64,000 bases of DNA from Theionarchaea archaeon (GTDB taxonomy: Archaea > Methanobacteriota_B > Thermococci > Methanofastidiosales > SZ-28-30), in assembly GCA_018992685.1 (NCBI GenBank), contig JACVGT010000001.1, forward strand, positions 100,458-164,457, in the 5' to 3' direction. A program made the position numbers and the translations under genes. The notes under the pieces are model-generated. The model made no database searches. It had not been told where the DNA came from and worked only from the letters and a program-made list of their open reading frames with translations. Position 1 is the first letter of the stretch, and each line of letters starts with the position of its first letter. Below, piece by piece: positions 18,331-27,611 of this stretch.

Positions 18331-18510
18331 ATGGTTTTGCACAATTTTTTCTCTCGCAATAAGAAGATGATTGTTGAACTGGTGGCTGTTGTAGTGGTCT
18401 ACGGCGTCATGGTTGTCGTTCTTGTGCGCAGGCGAAAAGAGCCAAAAACCAATCAACCGGGGAAGACGCAGAAAGATGGGATCTTCTCAGATTTATCATT
18501 TCTTTCTTGA
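18331..18510 (+). CDS. Small single-TM protein (59 aa)
   Basis: A 59-aa protein: a short basic N-terminus (FFSRNKKM), one hydrophobic helix (VELVAVVVVYGVMVVVLV) and a basic cytoplasmic tail (RRRKEPKTNQ). GGAG about 7 nt before ATG 18331 supports this start over in-frame ATGs at 18298 and 18316. No family recognised. It lies between csp1 and the convergent MATE gene. Confidence 0.5.
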   Translation: MVLHNFFSRNKKMIVELVAVVVVYGVMVVVLVRRRKEPKTNQPGKTQKDGIFSDLSFLS

Positions 18511-18617
18511 TTTTTCCCTATCCGGTTTATATGGACTGGAGATTGTATTTTGACGGAGTTCCACCAGTGGAAAAACATCTGTTTGGACGTACCCTTTCTG
18601 GGGAAAGCAGGAGCTTC

Positions 18618-19964
18618 TCAAGGGGGAAGAGAATCAGCAGTTCTTTTCTGCAGTCCCCGCACATACATTCGTGCCCATACAAAGGCAGTCGTTCCTCCCG
18701 TGATATTGCCCGTGACAATCCCCCACCACACACCTGAAAGTCCCATGCCGAGGACCAGGGAGAACGTGAAAGCTAAAGGCGCCACCAAGACAATGGTCCG
18801 AAAGATTGTTACGATTAAGGCACTGGTCCCCCTCCCTGTCCCCTGAAACATGGCAGATGACAGCATGCCCCACGAGACCACAGGATAGTAGAAGCACATG
18901 ATCCTCAGGAACGTTATCAAGTCCTGGGTGATGCGGGCAGCATCTGGAGAAAAGGTGAATAACATGGTAATATACGGGGCCAACCCATAGGTTGCTGCAG
19001 CAACTACCAGCTCAATAACAATCCCGATTTTTACTGCATACAGGTGAGCTGCATCGAGCTTCCCGTAGTCTTTGCTCCCAAAAGCAGCCCCCGTCACTGC
19101 TGTGACAGCAGTAGCAATTCCCATTAATGGGAGTGACGCAAAAGTTGCAACTCTCCACCCCGTGGTAAAGACAGCCACACCGTCTGTGCCCCCTGCCCTT
19201 ACCACAATAACGTTCAAGAACAGCACTGACAAGGACATGGACAACTGGGATACAGCTGAGGGGAGCCCCACTTTGAGAATTTCTGCAATAATCTCTTTCC
19301 TGAATCTAAATCCACGGAGTGACGGAGAAACGAAGGTAATCTTCTTGATGAAGATCCAGGTGAATAGTATCAGGGAGGCAACTGTCAAGGACAGGACAGT
19401 AGCGACAGCAGCCCCTGCAACACCCATTCCTAAGGTGTAGATGAAGATGGGGTCCAGGATGATATTGAGTACTGCGCCACTCATCAGTGCATACATTGAA
19501 CGTGTGGCGTCTCCCTCACCTCTCAAGAGGGCATTGGCGACGTTGGAAAAGAAAATGACCACACTACCTGCTATAATTACCCGACCGTACTGTGTAGCAC
19601 TGTCAGTTATGTCTCCTGCACCCATCGCAGAGAAGATGTCCCTGGCAAAGATGAAAAACGGGATAGCAAAAGCCATGGCTGCCAGCAACATAATGACAAT
19701 GGTATGAGAACCCACAGTATCTGCACCTTTTTTGTCTCTGGCACCTATTCTCCTTGAGATGGCCGATCCCCCTCCAATGCCAATACCTGTGGCCATGGCA
19801 TTCATCATGAAGAAGAAGGGAAAAAAGAACCCCACTGCAGAGAGCGCATCAGCCCCCAGCCCTGAAACCCAGATGGCATCCACGACATTGTAGATTGTCT
19901 GTATTGACATTGCCACCATCATGGGCAGGGAAAGTTTTATGATAGCCTTCTTGGGATCGCCCAT
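18618..19964 (-). CDS. MATE-family efflux protein
   Basis: A 448-aa membrane protein with the duplicated six-helix plan of the multidrug and toxin extrusion family: the N-terminal LSLPMMVAMSIQTIYNVVDA and the second-half VGLPSAVSQLSMSLSVLFLN are the matching starts of the halves. Expels cationic compounds by sodium or proton exchange. The ATG at 19964 has no clear ribosome site, and reading upstream stays open and coding-like for about 45 codons (ending KGTKIL) without a standard start, while a promoter-like TTTATAAG lies near 20140. The true start may have been lost to a frameshift or sequencing error. Confidence 0.85.
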   Translation of the reverse strand: MGDPKKAIIKLSLPMMVAMSIQTIYNVVDAIWVSGLGADALSAVGFFFPFFFMMNAMATGIGIGGGSAISRRIGARDKKGADTVGSHTIVIMLLAAMAFAIPFFIFARDIFSAMGAGDITDSATQYGRVIIAGSVVIFFSNVANALLRGEGDATRSMYALMSGAVLNIILDPIFIYTLGMGVAGAAVATVLSLTVASLILFTWIFIKKITFVSPSLRGFRFRKEIIAEILKVGLPSAVSQLSMSLSVLFLNVIVVRAGGTDGVAVFTTGWRVATFASLPLMGIATAVTAVTGAAFGSKDYGKLDAAHLYAVKIGIVIELVVAAATYGLAPYITMLFTFSPDAARITQDLITFLRIMCFYYPVVSWGMLSSAMFQGTGRGTSALIVTIFRTIVLVAPLAFTFSLVLGMGLSGVWWGIVTGNITGGTTAFVWARMYVRGLQKRTADSLPP

Positions 19965-20370
19965 GAGGATTTTGGTACCCTTGGTTTCCTCTGCCGGTTT
20001 TTTCGCTGGTATGATGCTCGTGAGATCACCCTCTGTAGATATTGGTTTGTGTCTCTTCTGGAACTCACCTACAACGTGGGATTGTGAGGTTCTGCCTTGG
20101 ATTAATCGTCATAACGGTGGGGCGTTAATGACTTATAAACCCTTCCTGTTACTGGTTCCGGACTGTGACCTTCCAGCCGTTGCGGCTGTTATGCATGGTT
20201 GATGAACCGGGTGGCACGCAAGAACTTTTTTTTCAACCAGCGAAGCTTTTGTTCAGAGTGAGATAGCACGATGGTTCTGGCGTCCAGGTATTTTCTCTTT
20301 CCCATATGAGACAGGACTCCTTTTGGATCATATTCCGTCTTGTTCTGAAAAAAAAGAGGAAAGCGATGAT

Positions 20371-20511
20371 AACCTTTATAAGCGTGAATGTAGAAGAAGG
20401 ACATGCAAAGGACTGTAAACAAAGGTTCGTACTTCGATCATTCGGATTCCGTAACTTTTCTGTTGTAGGTTTTTTGTAAATAATTCAGATCTAATCTGAG
20501 GAGATGATAAC
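20371..20511 (+). promoter_or_regulatory. Promoter and long structured 5' leader of second csp gene
   Basis: TATA box TTTATA at 20375-20380; expected transcript start about 20404, where the 64-nt block shared with the first csp leader begins (20404-20467). Leader about 108 nt. A hairpin TCAGAT (20485-20490) / ATCTGA (20494-20499), loop CTA, abuts GGAG (20500-20503), 8 nt before the GTG start. Confidence 0.7.
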
Positions 20512-20703
20512 GTGAAAGGAACAGTACAGTGGTTCAATGCCCGCAAGGGGTATGGGTTTATCCAGGATGAAAATGGAAAGGATTTCTTTGTTCATCAGAG
20601 TGCCGTACCCATGGGCGCCTATCTCAATGAGGGAGATGAAGTTGAATTCGAACAGGAAGAATCAGACAGAGGACCTCGAGCAGTACGTGTACGAAGGACA
20701 TGA
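20512..20703 (+). CDS. CspA-like cold-shock domain protein (copy 2)
   Basis: A 63-aa cold-shock domain with RNP1 KGYGFIQ and RNP2 DFFVHQSA; most differences from copy 1 are in the loop after RNP2 (GAYLNEGDE against GVFLNEGDQ) and at the last residues. Start GTG at 20512; the ATG in the ribosome-site region is out of frame. Same nucleic-acid chaperone role expected. Copies 1 and 2 are direct repeats with the small TM gene and the MATE gene between them. Confidence 0.9.
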   Translation: MKGTVQWFNARKGYGFIQDENGKDFFVHQSAVPMGAYLNEGDEVEFEQEESDRGPRAVRVRRT

Positions 20704-21096
20704 TTCTGGCTTCGATTCATGATTACTAGTCAATCGCCCTTCTTTATTTTTTTTTAGATATTATTCAATTTCTCTCCTTTTTTGATTCTGTCAACCATCA
20801 GACGAAACCGTGGATCCCTTCATGACATGGAGGGAGATGGTACCTCCCATGAAACTGGAAGGATGTTCTTTCTCTCATCTGATAGAACCCTCCCCCGGTG
20901 GTTCTCCTCTTTCAACAGTGTGGAATCAGGGTTCACTGCGGTTCTCTATGGTAGTCTACAGTACTATGGCTCATCACGAACCGCAGGTGAACTGAGGATA
21001 CAGGAGTATGCTAAAGAAGGAGGGGACGCAACTCACTTTGCACACGTTTGGGAAAACAGAAAACGAAAAAAAGGGTGAAAGAAAGAAAAATGGAAA
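20704..21096. other. Gap after second csp gene
   Basis: Two overlapping open frames here (20782-21078 and 20810-20995) have no ribosome site or recognisable domain. A pyrimidine-rich run with T stretches just after the csp stop (20738-20757) could end its transcript. Nothing else is supported. Confidence 0.4.
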
Positions 21097-24000
21097 CTAG
21101 AACTCAAGCATCTCCAGTAGGATTTCTATGAGTTCTCTGTACGCTTTGTTTCTCTGGTAACTCCAGTGAATTGAGGCGATGTAATTTCCCTCGTTGTAGT
21201 ACTGCTCAGAGTTTTCACAGCACTCTGCTACAAGGGGCAGCAGCTCCTGCACCCTCTGCCATTCTTCGGGGTACATCTTGTCCAGTCCCTTTTCCAGCAC
21301 CAGATTCATCAGATGGTTCACCACATCTTCCAGACTCTGGCAACAGGGGGTTCTTTCATTGATTTCGAACGTGGGATCACCGCTCTTGATCCGTTCGATG
21401 AGATCCCTGAACTCTCTGAAGCAATTGTCTTTGAGGTAGCGTGCCAGAGGACGGTAAAGCAGCTTTGGCTGATATGGTGTTTTGAGGGAGGGGACAGGGA
21501 TGCGTGCTGATCCCTCGCCTGACACCGGGGGGAGCCCATGATATTCTCCGGTTACAACGACTCTGTTACGAGCTGTCGGTTCCAGACCATTAAAGATTGC
21601 GGCAAACGTAATGATTCTGACATCTCCTGGCGCTAGGGGACCAATGTTGTTCCAGATGATGGTAGTAGTACCGTCAAGATTGGATACCACTAGGTCTGGG
21701 AGGACACTTGCTGCGTTTGCGTAATCCAGTCCAGGGGAAAGAGTATCCACCACCTGCACTGGGTCCAGGGGAAGCTGTCCCACATTGGTTATGGTGATGG
21801 TAAACGTCAAAACGTCTCCCTCTTGAGCCGTCTTAGGAGAGACCGATTTCACGACACCTATGGCGAGAGTCAATGGTGTCCCTGATACAGTGATTGTTGA
21901 GAAGTCCTGGTCATCTTCCCCAGGAACGTCGTTGCCGGGGGTTGAATCGGGATCGAGACACTCAGAAGTGTGAACCTGAGCGATATTCGTGATTACTCCT
22001 GTTCCAGTGACTTGAGCCGTGATCTGGAGAGTGGCGGAGGCTCCACTCGCAAGGGTAGTGACAGTCCAGATGCCTGAGCCACTGTCATAGGTTCCCTGGC
22101 TCACAACACTTGAGACGTAGCTCAATCCTGTGGGTAGAACATCTTCCACCGTCATGTCGGTGCAAGCGTCTGGTCCATCATTGTAGACGATAATGGTGAA
22201 AGTTATGGTATCTCCCACATTTGGATAGGGATTGCTGACCGTCTTTTCTACCCTTAAGTCAGCCGTGGGTGGTGCAGCTGTCTCTGAATCTTCGTCATCT
22301 TCACTCTGGTCTCCATCATCGTTGTCAGGTGTTGAATCAGGATCAGTGTGGTCTGATGCCGTCACTTGAGCTACATTCGTGTAGGTACCAGGAATCTGTA
22401 CCACCACCTGGAACGTCAAAACCACATTGCTGCCATTTGCCAGGCTGTTGATCGTCCAGGTCAGAATGGGATCGCCTGAATCATCTCTGGAATCTCCACC
22501 TGCTATCGTCCCTGCAGCGTAGACAAATCCACTGGGTATGAAATCCTCCACCGTCACGTTGGTGGCTGTATCAGGTCCATCATTGTAGACCGTGATGGTG
22601 AAGGTTATAGTGTCTCCTGGATCGGGAATAGAGTTGTCAACACTTTTCTTGATCCACAGATCAGCCTGCTGCGGTCGAGCCGTCTCTGAGTCTTCGTCAT
22701 CTTCACTCTGGTCTCCATCATCATTGTCAGGTGTTGAATCTGGATCATACTGGTCAGATGCAGTCACTTGAGCCACATTCTTGTAGGTACCTGTGGCCTG
22801 TACTACCACCTGGAACGTCAGACTCACATTGCTGCCATTTGCCAGGCTGTTGATTGTCCAGGTCAGAATGGGATCGCCTGAATCATCTCTGGAATCTCCA
22901 CCTGCTATCGTCCCTGCAGAGTAGACAAATCCACTGGGGATCACATCTTCTACCGTTACATTGGTAGCTGTATCAGGCCCATCATTGTAGACTGTAATGG
23001 TGAAGGTTATGGTATCCCCCACATCTGGATTGGAATCACTGACTGTCTTCTCAATCCGCAGATCAGCTGTAGGTACTGCTGCTGTCTCTGAATCTTCATC
23101 GTCTTCGCTCTGGTCTCCGTCATCATTATGAGGTGTTGAATCAGGATCATGCTGGTCTGACGCAGTCACTTCAGCTACATTCTTGTAGTCACCTGATGCC
23201 TGTACCACCACCTGGAAGGTGAGACTCACATTGCTACCGTTTGCCAGGCTGTTAATTGTCCATGTCAAGGTAGGAGCACCTGAATCGTCTCTGGAATCTC
23301 CACCTGCTATCGTCCCTGCAGCGTAGACAAATCCACTGGGTATGAAATCCTCCACCGTCACATTGGTGGCTGTATCGGGTCCATCATTGTAGACCGTGAT
23401 GGTGAACGTAATGGTGTCTCCTGGATTGGGTGTGGAATCACTGACTGTCTTATCAATCCTCAGATCTGCTTGCTGGGGTGAGGCTGTATCAAAGTCTTCA
23501 TCATCTTCACTCTGGTCTCCATCATCATTATCGGGTGTTGAATCTGGATCATGCTGGTCTGATGCTGTCACCTGAGCTACATTCTTGTAGGTACCTGAGG
23601 CCTGTACCACCGCCTGGAAGGTCAGACTCACATTACTACCGTTTGCCAGGCTGTTGATCGTCCAGGTCAGAATGGGATCGCCTGAATCATCTCTGGAATC
23701 TCCACCTGCTATCGTCCCTGCAGCGTACGTGTATCCACTGGGGATCACATCTTCCACCGTCACGTTGGTAGCTGTATCAGGCCCATCATTGTAGACCGTA
23801 ATGGTGAAGGTTATGGTATCCCCCACATCTGGATTGGAATCACTGATTGTCTTCTCTATCCTCAGATCTGCTGAAGACGGCACCGTAATCGTTTCATAGT
23901 CTTCATCGTCTTCGCTCTGATCTCCGTCATCATTGTTGGGAGTTGAATCTGGATCAGTCTCAGCACTAGAATACACCTGTGCAACGTTCTTGATTGAGCC

Positions 24001-25098
24001 AGTCATGGTGACTTGCGCTGTAATCTGCAAGGTTGCACTTCCTCCGTTGGCGATGAGACCAACGGTCCAAATGCCAGTTACATTGTTATAGCTGCCCTGG
24101 CTTGGAGAAGCAGAAATGTAACTCAGTCCTGCTGGCAGAATATCTTCTACTGATACCTCAGTAGCATCGTTTGGTCCATCATTGTACACGGTAATGGTGA
24201 AGGTGACATTGTCACCAAGGTTAGGCGTCGAATTGTTAACCGTTTTCTCCAGCCGCAAGTCTGCAATACCTTTTACTACGATGATTGTAATATCTGGATA
24301 GTCTGCGTTATAGTGATAACTGCCCCCACTTTCGTCGGTAATGAAGGAATCAATATTCGTAGTCCCTGGAGACAGTGCTCTGAACGTCCATACTGACGTG
24401 AAATCATCATCCATAGGGAGATCCAGTCGCACGTTGTTCGAGGTCACAGGAGGACTGGGTGGCTCCTGCCAGGTGACCAAAACGCTCACTGGTTCGATAA
24501 TGAGGGGATTATACTTTGAAACAGGCAGGTTAACTATATTGTAATTCTTTGCGCCAGTTGTACTGTGCACAGTCACAGTAAATGTTGAGCCCACCACCGG
24601 AGTTGAGGTGGAAGCCACTATTGACACGACCTCATTTCTGGCCTGAGACCTCAATCGTTCCACACTCAGCGTTCCTGTAATAGTATCCGCTGTTCCTGTG
24701 TCTGTTCCCTGAACTGTAATGGTGTAATTTCTTGTGGTATTATAGGCACCAGAATTCCTGGTTATTTCAATAAGATAGAAAAGATCCACTGTTGCCCCAG
24801 CTGCAATGTCCCCCAGTGACTTGACAGCTGATTCATTCGGTGCCAGGTTAATATACGTATTGACTGATGTCCATGATAACGTTCCAACAACGCTGTGTGC
24901 TGTTGTGCCCGCTGAATTCGTGACATGAATCTGAATGAGATATTGATTTGGCCCATCGTTGACATTGTTATGGTCTAGCCCCATTCTGTCCCACGATCCC
25001 TTGACAAGTTGGAGTGTTCCCGCATTTGCCAAGGGGAGCATCTGAAAGAGCATGATGCCCACTGCTAAAGCCGCCAACGTTACTTTCCTCTTTTTCAT
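21097..25098 (-). CDS. Secreted DUF11-repeat surface protein
   Basis: A 1333-aa exported protein. Residues 1-26 are a signal peptide (MKKRK, hydrophobic core, cut near ANA-G). After an N-terminal beta-rich region come six consecutive DUF11 domains, each opening with ADL and ending in an acidic tail such as DNDDGDQSEDDEDSET, then a seventh divergent one (KSVSPKTAQEGD). Domains 2-5 are almost identical. The last 120 residues are a helical, cysteine-containing domain (TPCCQSLED; AECCENSEQYYNEG). DUF11 proteins are cell-surface fibres or adhesins; the acidic tails look suited to binding calcium. No TM anchor is seen at the C-terminus. GGAGTGATC precedes the ATG. Confidence 0.85.
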   Translation of the reverse strand: MKKRKVTLAALAVGIMLFQMLPLANAGTLQLVKGSWDRMGLDHNNVNDGPNQYLIQIHVTNSAGTTAHSVVGTLSWTSVNTYINLAPNESAVKSLGDIAAGATVDLFYLIEITRNSGAYNTTRNYTITVQGTDTGTADTITGTLSVERLRSQARNEVVSIVASTSTPVVGSTFTVTVHSTTGAKNYNIVNLPVSKYNPLIIEPVSVLVTWQEPPSPPVTSNNVRLDLPMDDDFTSVWTFRALSPGTTNIDSFITDESGGSYHYNADYPDITIIVVKGIADLRLEKTVNNSTPNLGDNVTFTITVYNDGPNDATEVSVEDILPAGLSYISASPSQGSYNNVTGIWTVGLIANGGSATLQITAQVTMTGSIKNVAQVYSSAETDPDSTPNNDDGDQSEDDEDYETITVPSSADLRIEKTISDSNPDVGDTITFTITVYNDGPDTATNVTVEDVIPSGYTYAAGTIAGGDSRDDSGDPILTWTINSLANGSNVSLTFQAVVQASGTYKNVAQVTASDQHDPDSTPDNDDGDQSEDDEDFDTASPQQADLRIDKTVSDSTPNPGDTITFTITVYNDGPDTATNVTVEDFIPSGFVYAAGTIAGGDSRDDSGAPTLTWTINSLANGSNVSLTFQVVVQASGDYKNVAEVTASDQHDPDSTPHNDDGDQSEDDEDSETAAVPTADLRIEKTVSDSNPDVGDTITFTITVYNDGPDTATNVTVEDVIPSGFVYSAGTIAGGDSRDDSGDPILTWTINSLANGSNVSLTFQVVVQATGTYKNVAQVTASDQYDPDSTPDNDDGDQSEDDEDSETARPQQADLWIKKSVDNSIPDPGDTITFTITVYNDGPDTATNVTVEDFIPSGFVYAAGTIAGGDSRDDSGDPILTWTINSLANGSNVVLTFQVVVQIPGTYTNVAQVTASDHTDPDSTPDNDDGDQSEDDEDSETAAPPTADLRVEKTVSNPYPNVGDTITFTIIVYNDGPDACTDMTVEDVLPTGLSYVSSVVSQGTYDSGSGIWTVTTLASGASATLQITAQVTGTGVITNIAQVHTSECLDPDSTPGNDVPGEDDQDFSTITVSGTPLTLAIGVVKSVSPKTAQEGDVLTFTITITNVGQLPLDPVQVVDTLSPGLDYANAASVLPDLVVSNLDGTTTIIWNNIGPLAPGDVRIITFAAIFNGLEPTARNRVVVTGEYHGLPPVSGEGSARIPVPSLKTPYQPKLLYRPLARYLKDNCFREFRDLIERIKSGDPTFEINERTPCCQSLEDVVNHLMNLVLEKGLDKMYPEEWQRVQELLPLVAECCENSEQYYNEGNYIASIHWSYQRNKAYRELIEILLEMLEF
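22262..23910. repeat. Near-identical tandem DNA repeats coding DUF11 domains 2-5
   Basis: Four units of about 400 bp, each coding one DUF11 domain, with stretches of tens of bases identical between units (for example the segment coding GTIAGGDSRDDSG). This level of identity implies recent duplication or gene conversion, so copy number may vary between strains and assemblies may collapse here. Confidence 0.7.
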
Positions 25099-25214
25099 TT
25101 GATCACTCCGTTCTTTTTATGCGAGGATAAATAAGTACTTTTCGCTTACAAGATGGAAGTGTAGAGTCTCGATATATCTTTGTCTTTTCTTCCAGTTATC
25201 AGGCTTCATTTCAA

Positions 25215-25574
25215 TCACTCTCCATCCTTTTGCAGAGCAGTCCACAGAGGTATTGCGGGCGGAACCCTATGAAGGAGTTTCTCCTGAGTTACAGATTCGT
25301 AGGGCTTCATATTGCAGAGGAATTGTACATAGACAGAAGCTGTTGCTTCAGATTTTGCTCTTGATAAATTACATCCGAGAGAATTCAGTTTTACGCGGTT
25401 TCCTTCCTTTGATGCGAGTCCCCATATTTCATTTGCATTGATCTTTCGGGGATAGAGGTTCTTCTCTTCAGCGATTGCATGAGTTTCTTCGATTGTCACA
25501 GCCGCAGGATCTGTTCTTAAATGGTCAACTATTGCCTGAACATCTTCCAGATTTGCTAGAATCGGCAAAGACAT
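25215..25574 (-). CDS. Hypothetical protein (119 aa)
   Basis: A soluble 119-aa protein with an acidic helical N-terminus (LEDVQAIVDHLRTDPAAVTI) and several basic stretches later. No family recognised; no signal peptide or TM helix. It lies downstream of no clear partner, between the DUF11 gene and a divergent winged-helix gene. Codon usage looks normal, but the ribosome site is weak. Confidence 0.45.
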   Translation of the reverse strand: MSLPILANLEDVQAIVDHLRTDPAAVTIEETHAIAEEKNLYPRKINANEIWGLASKEGNRVKLNSLGCNLSRAKSEATASVYVQFLCNMKPYESVTQEKLLHRVPPAIPLWTALQKDGE

Positions 25575-25866
25575 TCTCTAACCTCCACCTATATGCTTGC
25601 ATTGCCTTCTTGATTTTTTTGATTCTCCAGAGCCCCCTGTGAGGAGGAGGCTGGCTTATCTGCTGGCTGAAATGTTGTGGCACGCATTACTGATTTTCAA
25701 TGGAGGAGCGAGGATATTGAGAGCTATAGCATCATGGATTGAGTTTCATCTTTCACCTTCTTATGTGCTCTTCAACCTTAAAGCTCTTTCCACTGCCAGG
25801 AACGCTGCTCTTGGTGAGAAACTCTTGCCAGTAGTTGACATCAGTGATTGTTGCGGGAGGTAGAAC

Positions 25867-26373
25867 ATGGAAGAAAAGCCCTTTGACCCTGTCACAGTGG
25901 ATATTCTGGAGAGGATTGTTGAAAACCGGAAGTGTACGGAAGAAGAGTTGAGGGAGAGCCCAGAAGTGATCAAAGAGAGCCAGAGAATCATAGACGATCT
26001 TGAGAGGAATGGACTCATAGAAATAGTACAGGAGACAGTGAAACTCACAGAGAAAGCCAGGATTCTCCTGAAAACTTTTAATGAACTGGGCAGTATACTG
26101 GAGGAAGGAGGTGTGACCATGGAACATAAAGAGGACGATCAAGAAGGGTATTTCCGTGAAATGTTTAATTTCTGCTGCATTTTAAGAGGAGAAGTAAAGT
26201 ACTTAGAGGAAATCAAAGAGCACATTATTACAGAGTACGTGAGGACAGAGAAAATCAAATTGATCAAGCCAACGTATGATAAAACTGAATTGTACATTCT
26301 GACAGATGCCCAGTGGAAAGAATACCAGACATTGAAGGAAAAGGATCGAAGATTGATTGAATCTTTGGGTTAA
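25867..26373 (+). CDS. Winged-helix-like protein (168 aa)
   Basis: The first 80 residues look like an archaeal winged helix: DPVTVDILERIVENRKCTEE, then RIIDDLERNGLIEIVQ and KLTEKARILL. The rest is helical and charged without a known domain. GGGAGGT lies 6 nt before the ATG. Probably a DNA-binding regulator; ligand and targets unknown. It precedes two other putative regulators in the same direction. Confidence 0.65.
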   Translation: MEEKPFDPVTVDILERIVENRKCTEEELRESPEVIKESQRIIDDLERNGLIEIVQETVKLTEKARILLKTFNELGSILEEGGVTMEHKEDDQEGYFREMFNFCCILRGEVKYLEEIKEHIITEYVRTEKIKLIKPTYDKTELYILTDAQWKEYQTLKEKDRRLIESLG

Positions 26374-26502
26374 GTACAGAAATCCAGGATTTTTCCAGAT
26401 TTAGTACGGGAGACGGCACATGGGAGATTCAAACCATAGCAAAGGATGTGGACGACAGTCATTGTATCCATGTCCTGTACTGAAACCTAAAGAGGTGAAC
26501 CC

Positions 26503-26673
26503 ATGGAACCAAAAAGTGACTTTGAGGGACACAGTACTGTGCTGTCTCTTAGAAAGAAGTGTGACAAATCTGAAGCGGATCTTCCATTGCAGGAGAGAGA
26601 ACATATAGAATCACAACCTGGATGCCCATGTAGTTACCCAGCATCTGTAACCAGGGGGTGGTTCAATGGATGA
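26503..26673 (+). CDS. Possible small protein upstream of regulator pair (56 aa)
   Basis: An open frame of 56 codons with a strong GAGGTGA 4 nt before the ATG; its stop overlaps the ATG of the next gene (26666), as coupled genes do. The product is hydrophilic with a late GCPCSYP motif. A frame on the same strand at 26420-26608 has no ribosome site. No family recognised; it could also be a leader peptide. Confidence 0.4.
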   Translation: MEPKSDFEGHSTVLSLRKKCDKSEADLPLQEREHIESQPGCPCSYPASVTRGWFNG

Positions 26674-27601
26674 TAGTCTGTACACGTACTACAGAATCTA
26701 TAACCAGTTGTATGAGAACCCCTTTGTGCCTGTGGGGGAGATTGCCTTAAAATTGGAGATGTCTGAAGCTGATGTCAATACGTGTCTGGATGGTATGTAC
26801 CAGTCTTCAATCTTGCTGGGACCTGTTATCTCTGTAAAGCCTGCTTCAACCTATCACGTATACTGCTATTTTTTCAAGGCTAATGACCCGAAAAGCCTGT
26901 TAAGGTCTTTCCAGGAATCAGTTGTCTCCAAGAGTAGAGGATCGGGTGACTGGAATGTCATGGTTATTACTGACCAGGAGATGGAATTTACTGCAGGGAA
27001 AGGAGACTGTATTCATTCCGGGAAAAAGGGAGGAACCTTCATTTCCAAGGTCACCCAATTGGACTGGGATCACTCCTTAAAGGAGATATCTTCCCGGATA
27101 CGTACTCCTGACACCAAGAGTATCTCGTATGAGGAGGCACCACTATTGAATTGGGGTGAGAAGGAATGGATGTTATACCATGCTTTCCAGTTGAATGCGC
27201 GGCAGGACCCAGATCCCGTTCTCAAGAAGTTAGGGATTGACTCTAGAACCTACAGGAACTGGTTATCCACCTTATCCATGGCAGCTCATGTACAACCAGC
27301 CTTTAACTCTCATGGATTTTCTAAGTGTGGGATGTTTGATTTCCTCTTGAAATCAGACTACCAAAACCAGATCATGGACATTCTGGGGTTACTCCCCTGT
27401 TCCTGTGGATTTTTCTCTGCAGGTGACTTTCTGCTGGTAAGGTTCTTCCTCACATGGCCTGGCGAAGCCAAGAAGGTGGACACCATCTTACGGTACCTGG
27501 AGAAGTATGGCTACTGTACCGATTGGTTGAGGTCCTTCATCCTGTCCACCAGTCCTCGTAACTATGATGCTGACGAAGTTGAGACCTCTACAGTGCGGTA
27601 G
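26666..27601 (+). CDS. Lrp-like winged-helix regulator (paralogue 1)
   Basis: A 311-aa protein. Residues 1-55 form an HTH (YRIYNQLYENPFVPVGEIAL, then MSEADVNTCLDGMY). Downstream there is a duplicated sensor-like region: GDWNVMVITDQEMEFT appears in the paralogue as GDWNFMVITDRQIDFS, and a second HTH-like segment follows LNWGEKEWMLYHAF. This layout recalls the archaeal regulators with two Lrp-like halves. Probably a transcription factor. The next gene is its tandem paralogue. Confidence 0.65.
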   Translation: MDDSLYTYYRIYNQLYENPFVPVGEIALKLEMSEADVNTCLDGMYQSSILLGPVISVKPASTYHVYCYFFKANDPKSLLRSFQESVVSKSRGSGDWNVMVITDQEMEFTAGKGDCIHSGKKGGTFISKVTQLDWDHSLKEISSRIRTPDTKSISYEEAPLLNWGEKEWMLYHAFQLNARQDPDPVLKKLGIDSRTYRNWLSTLSMAAHVQPAFNSHGFSKCGMFDFLLKSDYQNQIMDILGLLPCSCGFFSAGDFLLVRFFLTWPGEAKKVDTILRYLEKYGYCTDWLRSFILSTSPRNYDADEVETSTVR

Positions 27602-27611
27602 TGGTGATCCA

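Noticed and set aside
20782..21078. 98-codon frame after the second csp gene
   Set aside because: No ribosome site, no promoter and an equally open overlapping frame; no recognised domain.
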